Shown: one piece after another, positions 1 to 8,861 of the stretch | Layout: every line of letters starts with the position of its first letter | How positions within the stretch are numbered: the stretch's first letter is position 1 | Source of the DNA: Enterovirga aerilata | Lineage (GTDB): Bacteria; Pseudomonadota; Alphaproteobacteria; Rhizobiales; Beijerinckiaceae | NCBI RefSeq assembly: GCF_013044135.1 | Contig: NZ_JABEPP010000003.1 | Location: forward strand, 372,001 to 436,000 | Direction: 5' to 3' | Length of the DNA: 64,000 nucleotides | The notes under the pieces: model-generated | Told to the model about the DNA's origin: nothing | Database searches by the model: none | What the model saw: only the letters and a program-made list of their open reading frames with translations | Translations under genes and position numbers: made by a program

Positions 1-1
1 C

Positions 2-157
2 CTGAAAGTCGTTAGGAAAGAGAATGAATTTGATAAGGGTCACTGGGTAGTTTGGGACAGCAAGAGAGCGAAAATCCTCAATCCTCTTGGCGAAGACCGG
101 AGATTGTTCCGAGTTGTGGCCTGCTATGAGGTCATCAATCCTGAGGAAACAGAATAG
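2..157 (+). CDS. C-terminal end of an unidentified protein, possibly a C39/papain-like cysteine peptidase (5' truncated)
   Basis: An open frame enters from the window edge and runs 51 codons to a TAG at 155-157. It contains GHWVVWD followed about ten residues later by ILNP. That is how the catalytic His region of C39-like and papain-like peptidases often ends (HxVV...D, then a D/N-P turn). No Cys box is visible because the front of the gene lies outside the window. Base composition is about 46% G+C by hand count, against roughly 70% in flhA next to it, which hints at acquired DNA. The stop lies only five bases from the flhA stop, tail to tail. The peptidase call is a weak inference from one motif. 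Confidence 0.5.
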   Translation: MKVVRKENEFDKGHWVVWDSKRAKILNPLGEDRRLFRVVACYEVINPEETE

Positions 158-162
158 CGTCC

Positions 163-2316
163 TCACACGCTCCCCACCGTCTTCAGCCTGACCCGCGAGT
201 GGATCTCGGCCTGGCCGAGCACCGGCGTCTCGCGGCGGAAGCGCTCGATGATCGAGCGGACATAGGGGCGGGCGCTCGACGAGGTGACCAGCACCGGCAT
301 CTCGCCCATGCGGGCGGCGTCCTCGAACCGCTCGCGCACGGCGGTGACGAACTCGCCGAGCCTGGAGGGCTGCATGGCGAGGTGGCGCTCCTCGCCCTGG
401 CCGACGATCGAGTCGAGGAAGGCCGTCTCCCAGGCTGGCGAGAGCGTGACGATCGGCAGATAGCCCTGCGGCGCGGCGTATTGCGCGCAGATCTGCCGGG
501 CGAGGCGCATGCGGACATGCTCGGCGATGTCGCGCGGGTTCTTCACGCTGCCGACCACGTCCGCGATCCCCTCCAGGATCGTGCCGAGATCGCGGATGGA
601 GACCCGCTCCGCCAGGAGGAGCTGCAGCACGCGCTGGATGCCGGTGGTCGAGATCTGCGACGGCACGAGCTCGCGCACGAGCTCGCCGTGTTCCTTGGGC
701 AGGTCCTTGAGCAGCTTCTGCACCTCGACATGGGAGAGGAGCTCGGCCGTGTGCCCCTTGATGACCTCGGTGAGATGCGTCGAGATGACGGTGGCCGCAT
801 CGACGACCGTGTAGCCGCGGATCGAGGCCTCGTCGCGCAGGACCTCGTCGATCCAGGTGGCCGGCAGGCCGAAGGTGGGCTCGAGCGTATGCTGGCCGGG
901 AAGCTGCACCTGGCCGCCCATCGGGTCCATGGCCATGAACAGGCCGGGGAAGACGCGGCCCGTTCCCGCCTCCACCTCCTTGACGCGGACGATGTAGCTG
1001 TTCGGCTCCAGGGTGACGTTGTCCAGGATGCGGACGGAGGGCATCACGAAGCCGAGCTCGGCCGCGAGCTGGCGGCGCAGCGCCTTGATCTGCTCCGTCA
1101 GGCGGTCGCCGCCCTCGCCGCCATTGACGAGCGGGAGAAGGGCGTAGCCGATCTCGATCTTGAGGTCGTCGATCCTGAGCGTCTCGGAGATCGGCTCCTC
1201 GGCGGCCGGGGCGCCGGCCTGGCCGGCGACGGCCTGCACGGCCTCGGCCGCCGCCTTCGCCCTGTTCTGCCGGTCGAGCTTGTAGGCGAGCCAGCCCGCG
1301 GCGGCCGCAAGCGTCGCGAAGGGCAGGATCGGGATGCCCGGCAGGAGGCCGATCCCCGCCATGACGGCGGCCGACATGCCGAGCGCCTTCGGGTAATGGG
1401 CGAACTGCCTGTGCAGCGCGCCGGCGGCGGCGCCGCGCACGCCCGCCTTCGAGACGAGGAAGCCAGCGGCGATCGAGACGATCAGGGCGGGCACCTGGCT
1501 CACCAGGCCGTCGCCGGCGGTCAGCAGGGTGTAGCTCCTCGCCGCGTCGCCGACCGAGAGGCCCTGCTGGGCCACCCCGATGATGATGCCGCCCACCACG
1601 TTGATGAAGGTGATGAGGAGGGCCGCGATCGCGTCGCCGCGCACGAATTTCGAGGCGCCGTCCATGGCGCCGTAGAAGGCGGATTCGTCCTCCAGGCTCT
1701 TGCGGCGCTCGCGCGCGGTCTCCTGGTCGATGATCCCGGCCGAGAGGTCGGCGTCGATCGCCATCTGCTTGCCGGGCATGGCGTCGAGCGTGAAGCGCGC
1801 CGCGACCTCCGCGATGCGGCCCGAGCCCTTCGTGATCACCACGAAGTTCACGATGATCAGGATCGCGAAGACGATCACCCCGATCACGAAGGAGCCGCCC
1901 ATCACGAAATTGCCGAACGCCTCGATGACGTGGCCTGCGGCCGCGCCGCCCTCGTGCCCATGCGCCAGGATGAGGCGCGTCGAGGCGAGGTTCAGGGCGA
2001 GCCGGAACATCGTCGCGATGAGGAGCACCGTCGGGAAGATCGAGAATTCGAGCGGGTTCTCGATGAAGAGCGCCGTCATGAGGATCAGGACGGACATGAT
2101 GATGGACAGCGCGAGCAGCAGGTCCAGCAGCAGCGCCGGCATGGGAAAGACGAGCACCACCAGGATGCCCATCACGCCGACCGCGAGCAGGATGTCCGGC
2201 CGGCGCGTCAGCGCGCGCAGGTCGGCGAGCGTCGGCACCGGCACCGTGCCCAAACGCGAGCCGACCGGCGGAACCCGTCCCGCCGCCTGCAGAGCTGCCG
2301 CCGCCCCCTCGCTCAT
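163..2316 (-). CDS. flhA: Flagellar biosynthesis protein FlhA
   Basis: FlhA is the large export-gate protein of the flagellar type III secretion apparatus in the inner membrane. The N-terminal half holds about eight hydrophobic segments and the family stretches FPTVLL, RLALNLASTR and VITKGSGRIAEVAARF, then MPGKQMAIDADL and GAMDGASKFVRGDAIA of the cytoplasmic loop. The C-terminal half is the soluble chaperone- and substrate-docking domain. The frame is open to 2364, but the ATGs at 2316 and 2328 fit the usual family length of about 690-720 residues better than the ATG at 2364, which has no ribosome site. No other flagellar gene is in the window, so flhA is separated from any neighbouring flagellar operon here, or that operon lies beyond the left edge. 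Confidence 0.95.
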   Translation of the reverse strand: MSEGAAAALQAAGRVPPVGSRLGTVPVPTLADLRALTRRPDILLAVGVMGILVVLVFPMPALLLDLLLALSIIMSVLILMTALFIENPLEFSIFPTVLLIATMFRLALNLASTRLILAHGHEGGAAAGHVIEAFGNFVMGGSFVIGVIVFAILIIVNFVVITKGSGRIAEVAARFTLDAMPGKQMAIDADLSAGIIDQETARERRKSLEDESAFYGAMDGASKFVRGDAIAALLITFINVVGGIIIGVAQQGLSVGDAARSYTLLTAGDGLVSQVPALIVSIAAGFLVSKAGVRGAAAGALHRQFAHYPKALGMSAAVMAGIGLLPGIPILPFATLAAAAGWLAYKLDRQNRAKAAAEAVQAVAGQAGAPAAEEPISETLRIDDLKIEIGYALLPLVNGGEGGDRLTEQIKALRRQLAAELGFVMPSVRILDNVTLEPNSYIVRVKEVEAGTGRVFPGLFMAMDPMGGQVQLPGQHTLEPTFGLPATWIDEVLRDEASIRGYTVVDAATVISTHLTEVIKGHTAELLSHVEVQKLLKDLPKEHGELVRELVPSQISTTGIQRVLQLLLAERVSIRDLGTILEGIADVVGSVKNPRDIAEHVRMRLARQICAQYAAPQGYLPIVTLSPAWETAFLDSIVGQGEERHLAMQPSRLGEFVTAVRERFEDAARMGEMPVLVTSSSARPYVRSIIERFRRETPVLGQAEIHSRVRLKTVGSV

Positions 2317-2452
2317 GCCCCGACGCATCTCCCCGCCCGATCCGGCAAGTCTTGCCGAGCGCATGGTTAGCGGGCGGTAAATCCCGCGCCTCGCGCCAGG
2401 CTTGCGAGGGCCGCAAGGAACCCGTTCAGGTTTCGCCGGTCATGTCGAGGCG

Positions 2453-4264
2453 ATGTCGACGCTCGAGCTGAAGGATGCGGTCGCGGCGGGGGCCGCTTCG
2501 ACCCGCGGCGGCGCCGCGGGCCGGCTGCTCGCCGCTTTGCGCGGCCTCGTGCGCGGGAGCGAGTTCTGGCTCGTCGCGGTCGCGGCCGTGATCGGCGCCG
2601 TGACGGGCGTCTTCGTGTCGGGGCTGAGCTGGACGGCGCAGCTCATGCACCGTCTCCTCTTCGGCATCTCCCGGGTCGAGCATCTGTCGAGCGCGGTCCT
2701 CATGCCGCCCTGGGCGCTGTTCTGGCCGGCGGTCGGCGGGCTGATCCTCGGGATCACGTCGATCTGGGTGGTGAAGTGGCGGCGCCGGCCTGCGATCGAT
2801 CCGATCGAGGCCAACGCCCTCCATGGCGGCCGCATGTCGGTGGTGGATTCCGCCGTCGTGGCCGGCCAGACGCTCGTCTCGAACGGCTTCGGCGCGTCCG
2901 TCGGGCTGGAGGCCGCCTATACGCAGGGCGGGGCGGTGCTCGGGTCCCGGCTCGGCCTCGCGCTGCGGCTCCGGCGGGCGGAGGTGCGGGTCTTCGTGGG
3001 CTGCGGCGCGGCGGCGGCGATCTCGGCCGCCTTCGGGGCGCCGATCACCGGGGCCTTCTACGCCTTCGAGCTCATCATCGGCACCTATTCGGTCGCGACC
3101 GTCGCGCCCGTGATGGCCGCCTCGCTCGCGGCCTATCTGGTCGGCGCCGCGATCGGGATCGCCGCGGCGCCGCTCGAGGTGGCCGCGCGCCCGCCGAGCG
3201 ACGCCTTCGCGTATCTCGTCTTCATGAGCCTCGGCCTCGCGGCCGGCTTCGCCGGCATCGCGGTCATGCGCGGGGTGACGGCGGTGGAGCAGCTGTTCCA
3301 GAAGACCCGCATCTCGCCGACCTTCCGGCCCTTTCTCGGCGGCGCGATCCTGGGCGCGCTCGGCCTCGTCACGCCTCAGGTGCTTTCCTCCGGGCATGGC
3401 GCGCTGCACGGCGTGCTGGAGAGCGACGCGACCCTGTTCGCCTTCGCGTCCCTGTTCTGCCTGAAGATGCTGGCCTCGGCCGTCTCGCTCGGCGCGGGCT
3501 TCCGCGGCGGCCTGTTCTTCGCGTCGCTGCTGCTCGGGGCGCTGCTCGGCCGCATCTTCGCGAGCGGCATCATGGCCGTGGCGCCGCATCTGGCGGTGGA
3601 CCCGGTCACGGCGGCGGTGGTCGGCATGAGCGCGCTCGCGGTCGCGGTGGTCGGCGGCCCGCTCACCATGACCTTCCTGGCCCTCGAGACCTCGGGCGAC
3701 CTCCTCATCACGGGCATCGTGCTCGCGGCCGCGACCGTCTCCAGCATCACGGTGCGCGAGTTCTTCGGCTATTCCTTCTCGACCTGGCGGCTGCACCTGC
3801 GCGGCGAGACGATCCGCTCCGCGCACGACGTCGGCTGGATTCGCTCGCTCACGGCCGGGCGCATGATGCGCCAGGACGTGAAGACCGTGCGCGAGGACAT
3901 GCCGATCGCCGAGTTCCGCAACAAGTTCCCGATCGGCTCCAAGCACCGCGTCGTCGCCCTCGACGCCGAGGACCGCTATGCCGGGCTCGTCAACGTGGCA
4001 GACGCCTATGCGCCCGAGGAGGAGAGCGCCACGAAGGCGCGGCGCGTCTGCGACCTCGTCCAGCTCCGTCGCGACGTCCTCACGCCGGATATGAACGTGA
4101 AGGACGCGATCGCCGCCTTCGACCGGACGGAGAGCGAGGCGCTCGTCGTGGTGGACGACCCGAAAAGCCGCAAGGTGCTCGGCCTCCTCACCGAGCAGCA
4201 CGCGTTGCGGCGCTATGCCGAGGAGCTCGACAAGGTCCGCCAGGGCCTGAGCGGGACGATCTGA
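2453..4264 (+). CDS. ClC-family chloride channel/antiporter with C-terminal CBS domains
   Basis: This is an integral membrane ClC transporter of about 603 residues, with ten or more hydrophobic segments in the first 430 residues and a cytoplasmic tail resembling a pair of CBS domains (ending in LVVVDDPKSRKVLGLL). The gating-glutamate region reads GASVGLEAAYTQGG instead of the common GREGP, and the later anion-binding loop reads GGLFFAS instead of GxFxP. The Glu is kept but the textbook signatures are not, so ion selectivity is uncertain. The frame extends to a TTG at 2402. The ATG at 2453 is preferred because the extra residues are not hydrophobic or conserved-looking. It is divergent from flhA and convergent with the ExoD-family gene. 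Confidence 0.88.
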   Translation: MSTLELKDAVAAGAASTRGGAAGRLLAALRGLVRGSEFWLVAVAAVIGAVTGVFVSGLSWTAQLMHRLLFGISRVEHLSSAVLMPPWALFWPAVGGLILGITSIWVVKWRRRPAIDPIEANALHGGRMSVVDSAVVAGQTLVSNGFGASVGLEAAYTQGGAVLGSRLGLALRLRRAEVRVFVGCGAAAAISAAFGAPITGAFYAFELIIGTYSVATVAPVMAASLAAYLVGAAIGIAAAPLEVAARPPSDAFAYLVFMSLGLAAGFAGIAVMRGVTAVEQLFQKTRISPTFRPFLGGAILGALGLVTPQVLSSGHGALHGVLESDATLFAFASLFCLKMLASAVSLGAGFRGGLFFASLLLGALLGRIFASGIMAVAPHLAVDPVTAAVVGMSALAVAVVGGPLTMTFLALETSGDLLITGIVLAAATVSSITVREFFGYSFSTWRLHLRGETIRSAHDVGWIRSLTAGRMMRQDVKTVREDMPIAEFRNKFPIGSKHRVVALDAEDRYAGLVNVADAYAPEEESATKARRVCDLVQLRRDVLTPDMNVKDAIAAFDRTESEALVVVDDPKSRKVLGLLTEQHALRRYAEELDKVRQGLSGTI

Positions 4265-4276
4265 GGCCGGCTCCGC

Positions 4277-4927
4277 TCAGGCCGTCGCCCAGCCGAACAG
4301 GCTCGCGCCGGCGAGGAACAGGAAGGCCGTCCAGGCGACCGCCAGGACGGTGAGGACCAGCGCCGCCGCGATCGCGGCCCCGTCCCGCGCCATGAAGCCG
4401 AAGGCGAAGACGAGCAGCGCGAGCGCCGGGGCCGTGTTCCCGAAGGGGATCGGCAGCGCGATCGCGACCGCGAGGACGAAGATCGGCAGGCCGAGGAGCG
4501 CCCGGGCCGGACCGCGGGTGAGAAGGGCGAGCCGGTGTTCGCAGAGCCAGCGCTCGGCCCGCGCCAGATAGGGCAGGGCGACCGCGATGCCGCGTCGGAG
4601 CGCCGCCCCGGGCACGGTCCGGCGGCGCAGGAAGGCCGGCAGCCAGACCCCGCGCGCGCCGAACATCACCTGCAGGGCGACCAGCGCGATGACGGTCCCG
4701 AAGGTCATGCCGACGGGTCCGGGCGTCGGGATGATCGTCGGCAGCGTGAGCACCAGGAGCGCGAGGCCGAAGCCCTCGTAGCCCAGCCGGTCGAACAGCT
4801 CGCCGAGCTGCACGCGGTCGCGCCGAAGCATCCCGGCGAGACGGAGGATGGGGCGGGTGATGGCGCCGGCCCTTGCCGTGCCGCCGCCGCCGCGGCGGGG
4901 AAGCGTTGCCGCAACGGAGCGGCTCAC
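4277..4927 (-). CDS. ExoD-family (exopolysaccharide synthesis) membrane protein
   Basis: The protein has 216 residues. The first 35 are basic and polar. Next comes a region with LGELFDRLGYEGFGLALLVLTLPTIIPTPGP, written here in parts: LGELFDRLGYEG and LTLPTIIPTPGP. These are hallmarks of the ExoD family, named for a rhizobial gene affecting exopolysaccharide production and alkali sensitivity. Further membrane helices follow, with ALPIPFGNTAPAL. The GTG start at 4927 overlaps the stop of the upstream small gene in a GTGA arrangement, so the two are probably translationally coupled. The biochemical role of ExoD proteins is not established. Confidence 0.85.
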   Translation of the reverse strand: MSRSVAATLPRRGGGGTARAGAITRPILRLAGMLRRDRVQLGELFDRLGYEGFGLALLVLTLPTIIPTPGPVGMTFGTVIALVALQVMFGARGVWLPAFLRRRTVPGAALRRGIAVALPYLARAERWLCEHRLALLTRGPARALLGLPIFVLAVAIALPIPFGNTAPALALLVFAFGFMARDGAAIAAALVLTVLAVAWTAFLFLAGASLFGWATA

Positions 4928-5232
4928 GAGGAGGCACCGCCTTCGAGGAAGGGACGCGCCGCGGCGACGGCCGGGGCGCAGCCCGGCGCGATCTCGACGA
5001 GCAGCGCTTCCGGACGCGCCGCCCCGAACCAGACCCGGATCGCGCTGCCGGCCGCCCAGACGGGATCGGAGAGCGCCCGGTCCAGAACGCGCGGCGCGGC
5101 CTGACGGGTGCATGCGGCGACCTCGGCGACCACCGCCTGCGGCACCCGCGCCGCCTCGAGCCTTTCCGTCAGCTCCGCCTGGAGCGGCTGGATCAGGAAG
5201 AGGGACAGGAGCGTGGCGACGAAATCCTGCAC
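4924..5232 (-). CDS. Small hypothetical protein upstream of the ExoD-family gene
   Basis: The protein has 102 residues, starting at GTG 5232. AAGGAG lies seven bases upstream of this codon and decides the start. The frame is open further, but the upstream part is proline- and arginine-rich shadow sequence. It begins with a hydrophobic stretch (VATLLSLFLIQPL) followed by an amphipathic charged region. No family is recognised. The four-base stop/start overlap with the ExoD-family gene shows the two are one operon, so a joint envelope or polysaccharide role is possible. Confidence 0.65.
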   Translation of the reverse strand: MQDFVATLLSLFLIQPLQAELTERLEAARVPQAVVAEVAACTRQAAPRVLDRALSDPVWAAGSAIRVWFGAARPEALLVEIAPGCAPAVAAARPFLEGGASS

Positions 5233-5431
5233 GGACTTCTCCTTGGCCGGCTGACGGTGTCGGGAACACGGTCCGACATCGCGAGAGCGCCGGCTGCTTC
5301 CGCCAGAGGGGCCCGGACCAGGGGATGGCGGGAAGGTCGGTGGCCGGCCGGGGCGTTTCAAGGAGGCCGGCTTTGCGCAAATCCGCCACGCCACTTATCT
5401 GAGTCCGCGCCGCAACGGCCGGGGAGAGCAC

Positions 5432-5938
5432 ATGACGGGCATCGGGCTTGATCGGCGCGCGATGGTGGCGGGGCTCGTGGCCGCGGCCGCGAGCGGGCCC
5501 TCCGCCCTGGCGCAGGCCGGTCCGCCGCGCTTCTCCGCGGTCATCGTCGATGTGGGACCTCTCCACGCCAGGCGGCTGGGGCCGTTCGCGGACTTCCTGC
5601 GCTCGGCGCTCCAGGCCGAGCTCGCCCGTGCCTTTGCCGACCGGCTCGGCGGCGGGCGCGGCGCGCCGCGCCTCGTCGTGCGCATCGACGGCATCTCGAT
5701 GCCCTCCTATGTGGGCCGGGAAGGCGGCCGCTTCTTCGGCGGCGGCATCCAGAACGACTATCTCGAAGGCGAGGCGCTGGTGGTGGCGCCGAACGGGCAG
5801 ATCCTCGCACGGCATCCGCAGCTCTCGGCTCTCCCGTCGAATTCGGGCGGGGCCTGGTACGACGAGCGCTCGGAGCAGCGGCGCGTCCTGGCGCTCGCGG
5901 CCCATTATGCCGGATGGCTCCGACGCAGCCCGATCTAG
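5432..5938 (+). CDS. Hypothetical exported protein with twin-arginine-like signal
   Basis: The protein has 168 residues. The N-terminus has DRRAMVAGLVAAAA followed by a small-residue cleavage region (ALAQA), so export through Tat or Sec is likely. The mature part has RLVVRIDGISMPSYVG and a glycine-rich FFGGGIQNDYLEGEALV. It reads like a periplasmic beta-rich domain with no recognised family. GGGGAGAG lies just before the ATG. The 3' end overlaps the next gene by 25 bases, so the two are cotranscribed. No function is assigned. Confidence 0.75.
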   Translation: MTGIGLDRRAMVAGLVAAAASGPSALAQAGPPRFSAVIVDVGPLHARRLGPFADFLRSALQAELARAFADRLGGGRGAPRLVVRIDGISMPSYVGREGGRFFGGGIQNDYLEGEALVVAPNGQILARHPQLSALPSNSGGAWYDERSEQRRVLALAAHYAGWLRRSPI

Positions 5939-6942
5939 CCGCGCCCCCGGCGGCCGGCCTCCCGGGCGCGAGCGCCTGGGTGCTGACGGACGGCAAGGCG
6001 GGCGACGAGACGCAATGCCTGGCGGTCGCGGAACGGCTCGGGCTCTCGCCCGAGATCCGGCGCGTGGCGCCCGGGGCGCCTTTCGCCTGGCTCATGCCCT
6101 GGGGGCCGATCGATCCGCGCGAGCGGGCGGGGCGGCCGGGCAGTCCCGTCGCTCCGCCCTTTCCCGATCTCGCCATCGCGTCCGGCCGGCGGGCGGTGCC
6201 CTATCTGCGGGCCGTGAAGCGGCTGTCCGGCGGACGGAGCTTCACGGTCTTCCTGAAGGACCCGCGGACCGGGCCCGGGGCGGCCGACCTCGTCTGGGCG
6301 CCGAGCTACGACCGGATCGAGGGGCCGAACGTCGTCCGGACGCTGACCGCCCCGCACCGCTTCTCGCCCGAAAGGCTCGAAGCGGCCCGCGCGCGGCCGG
6401 ATCCGCGCCTGTCGGCCCTGCCGGCCCCGCGTGCGGCGGTGCTCGCCGGCGGGGACAGCCGGCACGGCGCCTTCTCGACCCGGGACGTCGCGCGCCTGGC
6501 CGGCCAGCTCCGGTCGCTCGCGGCGGGTGGGGTCTCGCTGATGATCACGACGTCGCGCCGCACCCCGCCGGGGCTCGCGGCGGAGCTGCGGGCGCTCGCG
6601 CGGGACGGGCGCGGCTTCCTCTGGGACGGCACGGGCGAGAACCCCTATGCCTCCATGCTGGCGCTGGCCGACGCGATCGTGGTGACGGCGGATTCCGTCA
6701 ACATGCTGTCCGAAGCCGTCGCGACGGGCGCGCCGGTGCTGGTCTTCGAGCCGGAGGGCGGCGTCGGGCGGCTCGGGCGGTTTCTCGCCGAGCTCAAATC
6801 CGCGGGGCTGGTGAAAAGCTTCGGTGGCAAACTCGAGTGCTACGCCTACGAGAAGCTGGACTCGACCCCCGTGATCGCACAAGCAGTCGCGGAGGGTTTT
6901 GCAGCGCATCGTGCCGCCATCCGCGCGGCCGCGTCGCGCTGA
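5914..6942 (+). CDS. ELM1-family (mitochondrial fission ELM1-like) protein
   Basis: The protein has 342 residues of the ELM1 (Mito_fiss_Elm1) family, shared by plants and alphaproteobacteria. The fold resembles GT-B glycosyltransferases. Typical stretches are WVLTDGKAGDETQCL near the N-terminus, PDLAIASGRRAVPYLRAVK, VFLKDPRTGPGAADLVWAP, and near the C-terminus ADAIVVTADSVNMLSEAVATGAPVLVFE. The bacterial role is not known. Plant ELM1 recruits a dynamin to mitochondria, but the glycosyltransferase-like fold suggests an envelope role in bacteria. It overlaps the gene before it by 25 bases and is followed 12 bases later by trxB. Confidence 0.88.
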   Translation: MAPTQPDLAAPPAAGLPGASAWVLTDGKAGDETQCLAVAERLGLSPEIRRVAPGAPFAWLMPWGPIDPRERAGRPGSPVAPPFPDLAIASGRRAVPYLRAVKRLSGGRSFTVFLKDPRTGPGAADLVWAPSYDRIEGPNVVRTLTAPHRFSPERLEAARARPDPRLSALPAPRAAVLAGGDSRHGAFSTRDVARLAGQLRSLAAGGVSLMITTSRRTPPGLAAELRALARDGRGFLWDGTGENPYASMLALADAIVVTADSVNMLSEAVATGAPVLVFEPEGGVGRLGRFLAELKSAGLVKSFGGKLECYAYEKLDSTPVIAQAVAEGFAAHRAAIRAAASR

Positions 6943-6954
6943 CCGGAGGACCTC

Positions 6955-7920
6955 ATGGCGCATCTCCACGCCAAGCTCATCATCGTCGGCTCCGGCCCGG
7001 CCGGCTACACGACCGCCATCTACGCCGCGCGCGCGATGCTGGAGCCCGTGCTCATCTCGGGGATCCAGCCCGGCGGGCAGCTCATGATCACGACGGATGT
7101 CGAGAACTATCCGGGTTTCGCGGACGTCATCCAGGGACCCTGGCTCATGGAGCAGATGCGCCTCCAGGCCGAGCATGTCGGGACCCGGATGATCTCCGAC
7201 ACGATCGTGAAGGCGGAGCTGGAGCGGCGGCCATTCCGGCTCACGGGCGATTCCGGCGACGTCTACGAGGCCGACGCGGTCGTGATCGCCACGGGCGCGC
7301 AGGCGAAGTGGCTGGGCCTGCCCTCCGAGGCGAAGTTCAGCGGCTTCGGCGTCTCGGCCTGCGCGACCTGCGACGGCTTCTTCTCCCGCGGCCGGGAGGT
7401 CGCGGTGGTGGGGGGCGGCAACACGGCCGTGGAGGAGGCGCTCTACCTCGCGAACCTCGCCTCCAAGGTGACGCTGATCCATCGCCGCTCGTCGCTCCGG
7501 GCGGAGCGCATCCTGCAGGACCGCCTGTTCCGCCACCCGAACGTGCGGGTGGTCTGGGATTGCGCCGTCGAGGAGATCTGCGGCACGGACGGGCCGCCGC
7601 CCTCCGTCACGCATGTGAAGTTGCGCAACCTGAAGACGGGGGCGGTCGAGGACCTGCCGGTGCACGGCGTCTTCGTCGCGATCGGCCACAAGCCCGCGAC
7701 GGAGATCTTCGCCGGCCAGCTCGACATGAAGCCCGGCGGCTATCTGCGCACGGCTCCGGATTCCACCGCGACCAACATCCCCGGCGTCTTCGCGGCCGGC
7801 GACGTGACGGACGACGTCTACCGCCAGGCCGTCACGGCGGCCGGGATGGGCTGCATGGCGGCGCTGGAGGCCGAACGGTATCTCGAAGCCGCGAACCTCC
7901 TCGCCGAGGCGGCGGAATAG
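6955..7920 (+). CDS. trxB: Thioredoxin-disulfide reductase
   Basis: TrxB reduces thioredoxin with NADPH through FAD and a redox-active disulfide in the cytoplasm. The protein has 321 residues. The FAD-binding VGSGPAGYTTAIYAAR is at about 11-26, the redox pair is C136-A-T-C139, the NADPH-binding GGGNTAVEEALYLA follows, and the second FAD motif FAAGDVTDDVYRQAVTAAGMG is near the C-terminus. GGAGG precedes the ATG. The order trxB then LsrB/VtlR-type regulator is typical of Hyphomicrobiales, which supports the regulator and small RNA calls downstream. Confidence 0.97.
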   Translation: MAHLHAKLIIVGSGPAGYTTAIYAARAMLEPVLISGIQPGGQLMITTDVENYPGFADVIQGPWLMEQMRLQAEHVGTRMISDTIVKAELERRPFRLTGDSGDVYEADAVVIATGAQAKWLGLPSEAKFSGFGVSACATCDGFFSRGREVAVVGGGNTAVEEALYLANLASKVTLIHRRSSLRAERILQDRLFRHPNVRVVWDCAVEEICGTDGPPPSVTHVKLRNLKTGAVEDLPVHGVFVAIGHKPATEIFAGQLDMKPGGYLRTAPDSTATNIPGVFAAGDVTDDVYRQAVTAAGMGCMAALEAERYLEAANLLAEAAE

Positions 7921-7962
7921 CTGGTCCCGAACCGCAGGGACCGAACGGGCCTGGGGGCCGCC

Positions 7963-8853
7963 TTGGACTGGGACAAGATCCGCATCTTCTACACCGTCGC
8001 CGAGGCGGGCAGCTTCACCCGCGCCGGTGAGGATCTCGGCCTGAGCCAGTCGGCCGTGAGCCGGCAGGTCTCGGCGCTGGAGCGCGAGCTCAAGGCGCCG
8101 CTCTTCCACAGGCATGCCCGCGGCCTGATCCTGACCGAGCAGGGCGATCTCCTGTTCCGGGCCGCGAAGGACATGCGGCTCAGGCTCGAGAACACGCGGG
8201 CGCGGCTCGAGGAGACGAGCGAGCGGCCCTCCGGCGAGCTCAAGGTCACGACCACGGTGGGCCTCGGTTCCCTCTGGCTCACGCAGCGCATCGCCGAGTT
8301 CCTCGACAACTATCCGGACGTGCGCGTCTCCCTGATCCTGACCAACGAGGAACTCGACCTCGCCATGCGCGAGGCGGATGTCGCGATCCGGCTGCGGCGT
8401 CCGGCCCAGCCGGATCTGATCCAGCGCCGGCTCTTCACCGTCCATTTCCACGTCTACGCCTCGACCGACTACGTGAAGCGGTTCGGCGAGCCGAAGACGA
8501 TCGAGGATCTCGACGAGCACCGCCTCCTGTCCTTCGGCGGGGATCAGCCGGCCTATCTCCTCTCGGTGCATTGGCTCGCGACCATCGGCCGGGACGGGCG
8601 CGCGCCGCGCGACTACCACCTGGTCGTCAACAACATCCCCGCGCTTCGCTCCGCGGTCGAGACCGGCGCGGGCATCGCCGTCCTTCCGGACTATGCCGTG
8701 GACGGCAGCACCAAGCTCGTCCAGCTCCTGCGCGACGTCGAGATGCCCGCGCTGGACACCTATCTGGTCTATGCCGAGGAGATGCGGAACGTCGCCCGCG
8801 TGCAGGCCTTCCGCGACTTCCTCGTCGCCAAGGCCCAGCGCTGGTCCTATTGA
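7963..8853 (+). CDS. lsrB: LysR-type regulator of the LsrB/VtlR type
   Basis: The protein has 296 residues. The N-terminal winged helix-turn-helix begins DWDKIRIFYTVAEAGSFTRAG and LSQSAVSRQVSALE, followed by LFHRHARGLILTEQG, which matches my memory of the LsrB/VtlR regulators of Sinorhizobium, Agrobacterium and Brucella. A LysR effector domain follows. The TTG at 7963 is taken as start because family members begin MDWDK and no ATG precedes this box. It sits directly after trxB. In related genera it controls AbcR small RNAs, oxidative stress and envelope functions, and an AbcR-like RNA is visible just downstream. The subfamily name rests on recall and synteny. Confidence 0.87.
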   Translation: MDWDKIRIFYTVAEAGSFTRAGEDLGLSQSAVSRQVSALERELKAPLFHRHARGLILTEQGDLLFRAAKDMRLRLENTRARLEETSERPSGELKVTTTVGLGSLWLTQRIAEFLDNYPDVRVSLILTNEELDLAMREADVAIRLRRPAQPDLIQRRLFTVHFHVYASTDYVKRFGEPKTIEDLDEHRLLSFGGDQPAYLLSVHWLATIGRDGRAPRDYHLVVNNIPALRSAVETGAGIAVLPDYAVDGSTKLVQLLRDVEMPALDTYLVYAEEMRNVARVQAFRDFLVAKAQRWSY

Positions 8854-8861
8854 CGATCGAT

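Noticed and set aside
199-2370. 723-codon plus-strand frame opposite flhA, and similar long antisense frames such as 2426-4201 minus and 5935-8865 minus
   Set aside because: High G+C leaves few stops on the opposite strand. The translations are Arg/His/Asp-rich and low in hydrophobic segments, while the other strand encodes clear families.
5448-8030. 860-codon frame across the hypothetical, ELM1 and trxB genes
   Set aside because: It is an alternate frame of three recognised genes, Arg/Gly/Ala-rich and without domain motifs.
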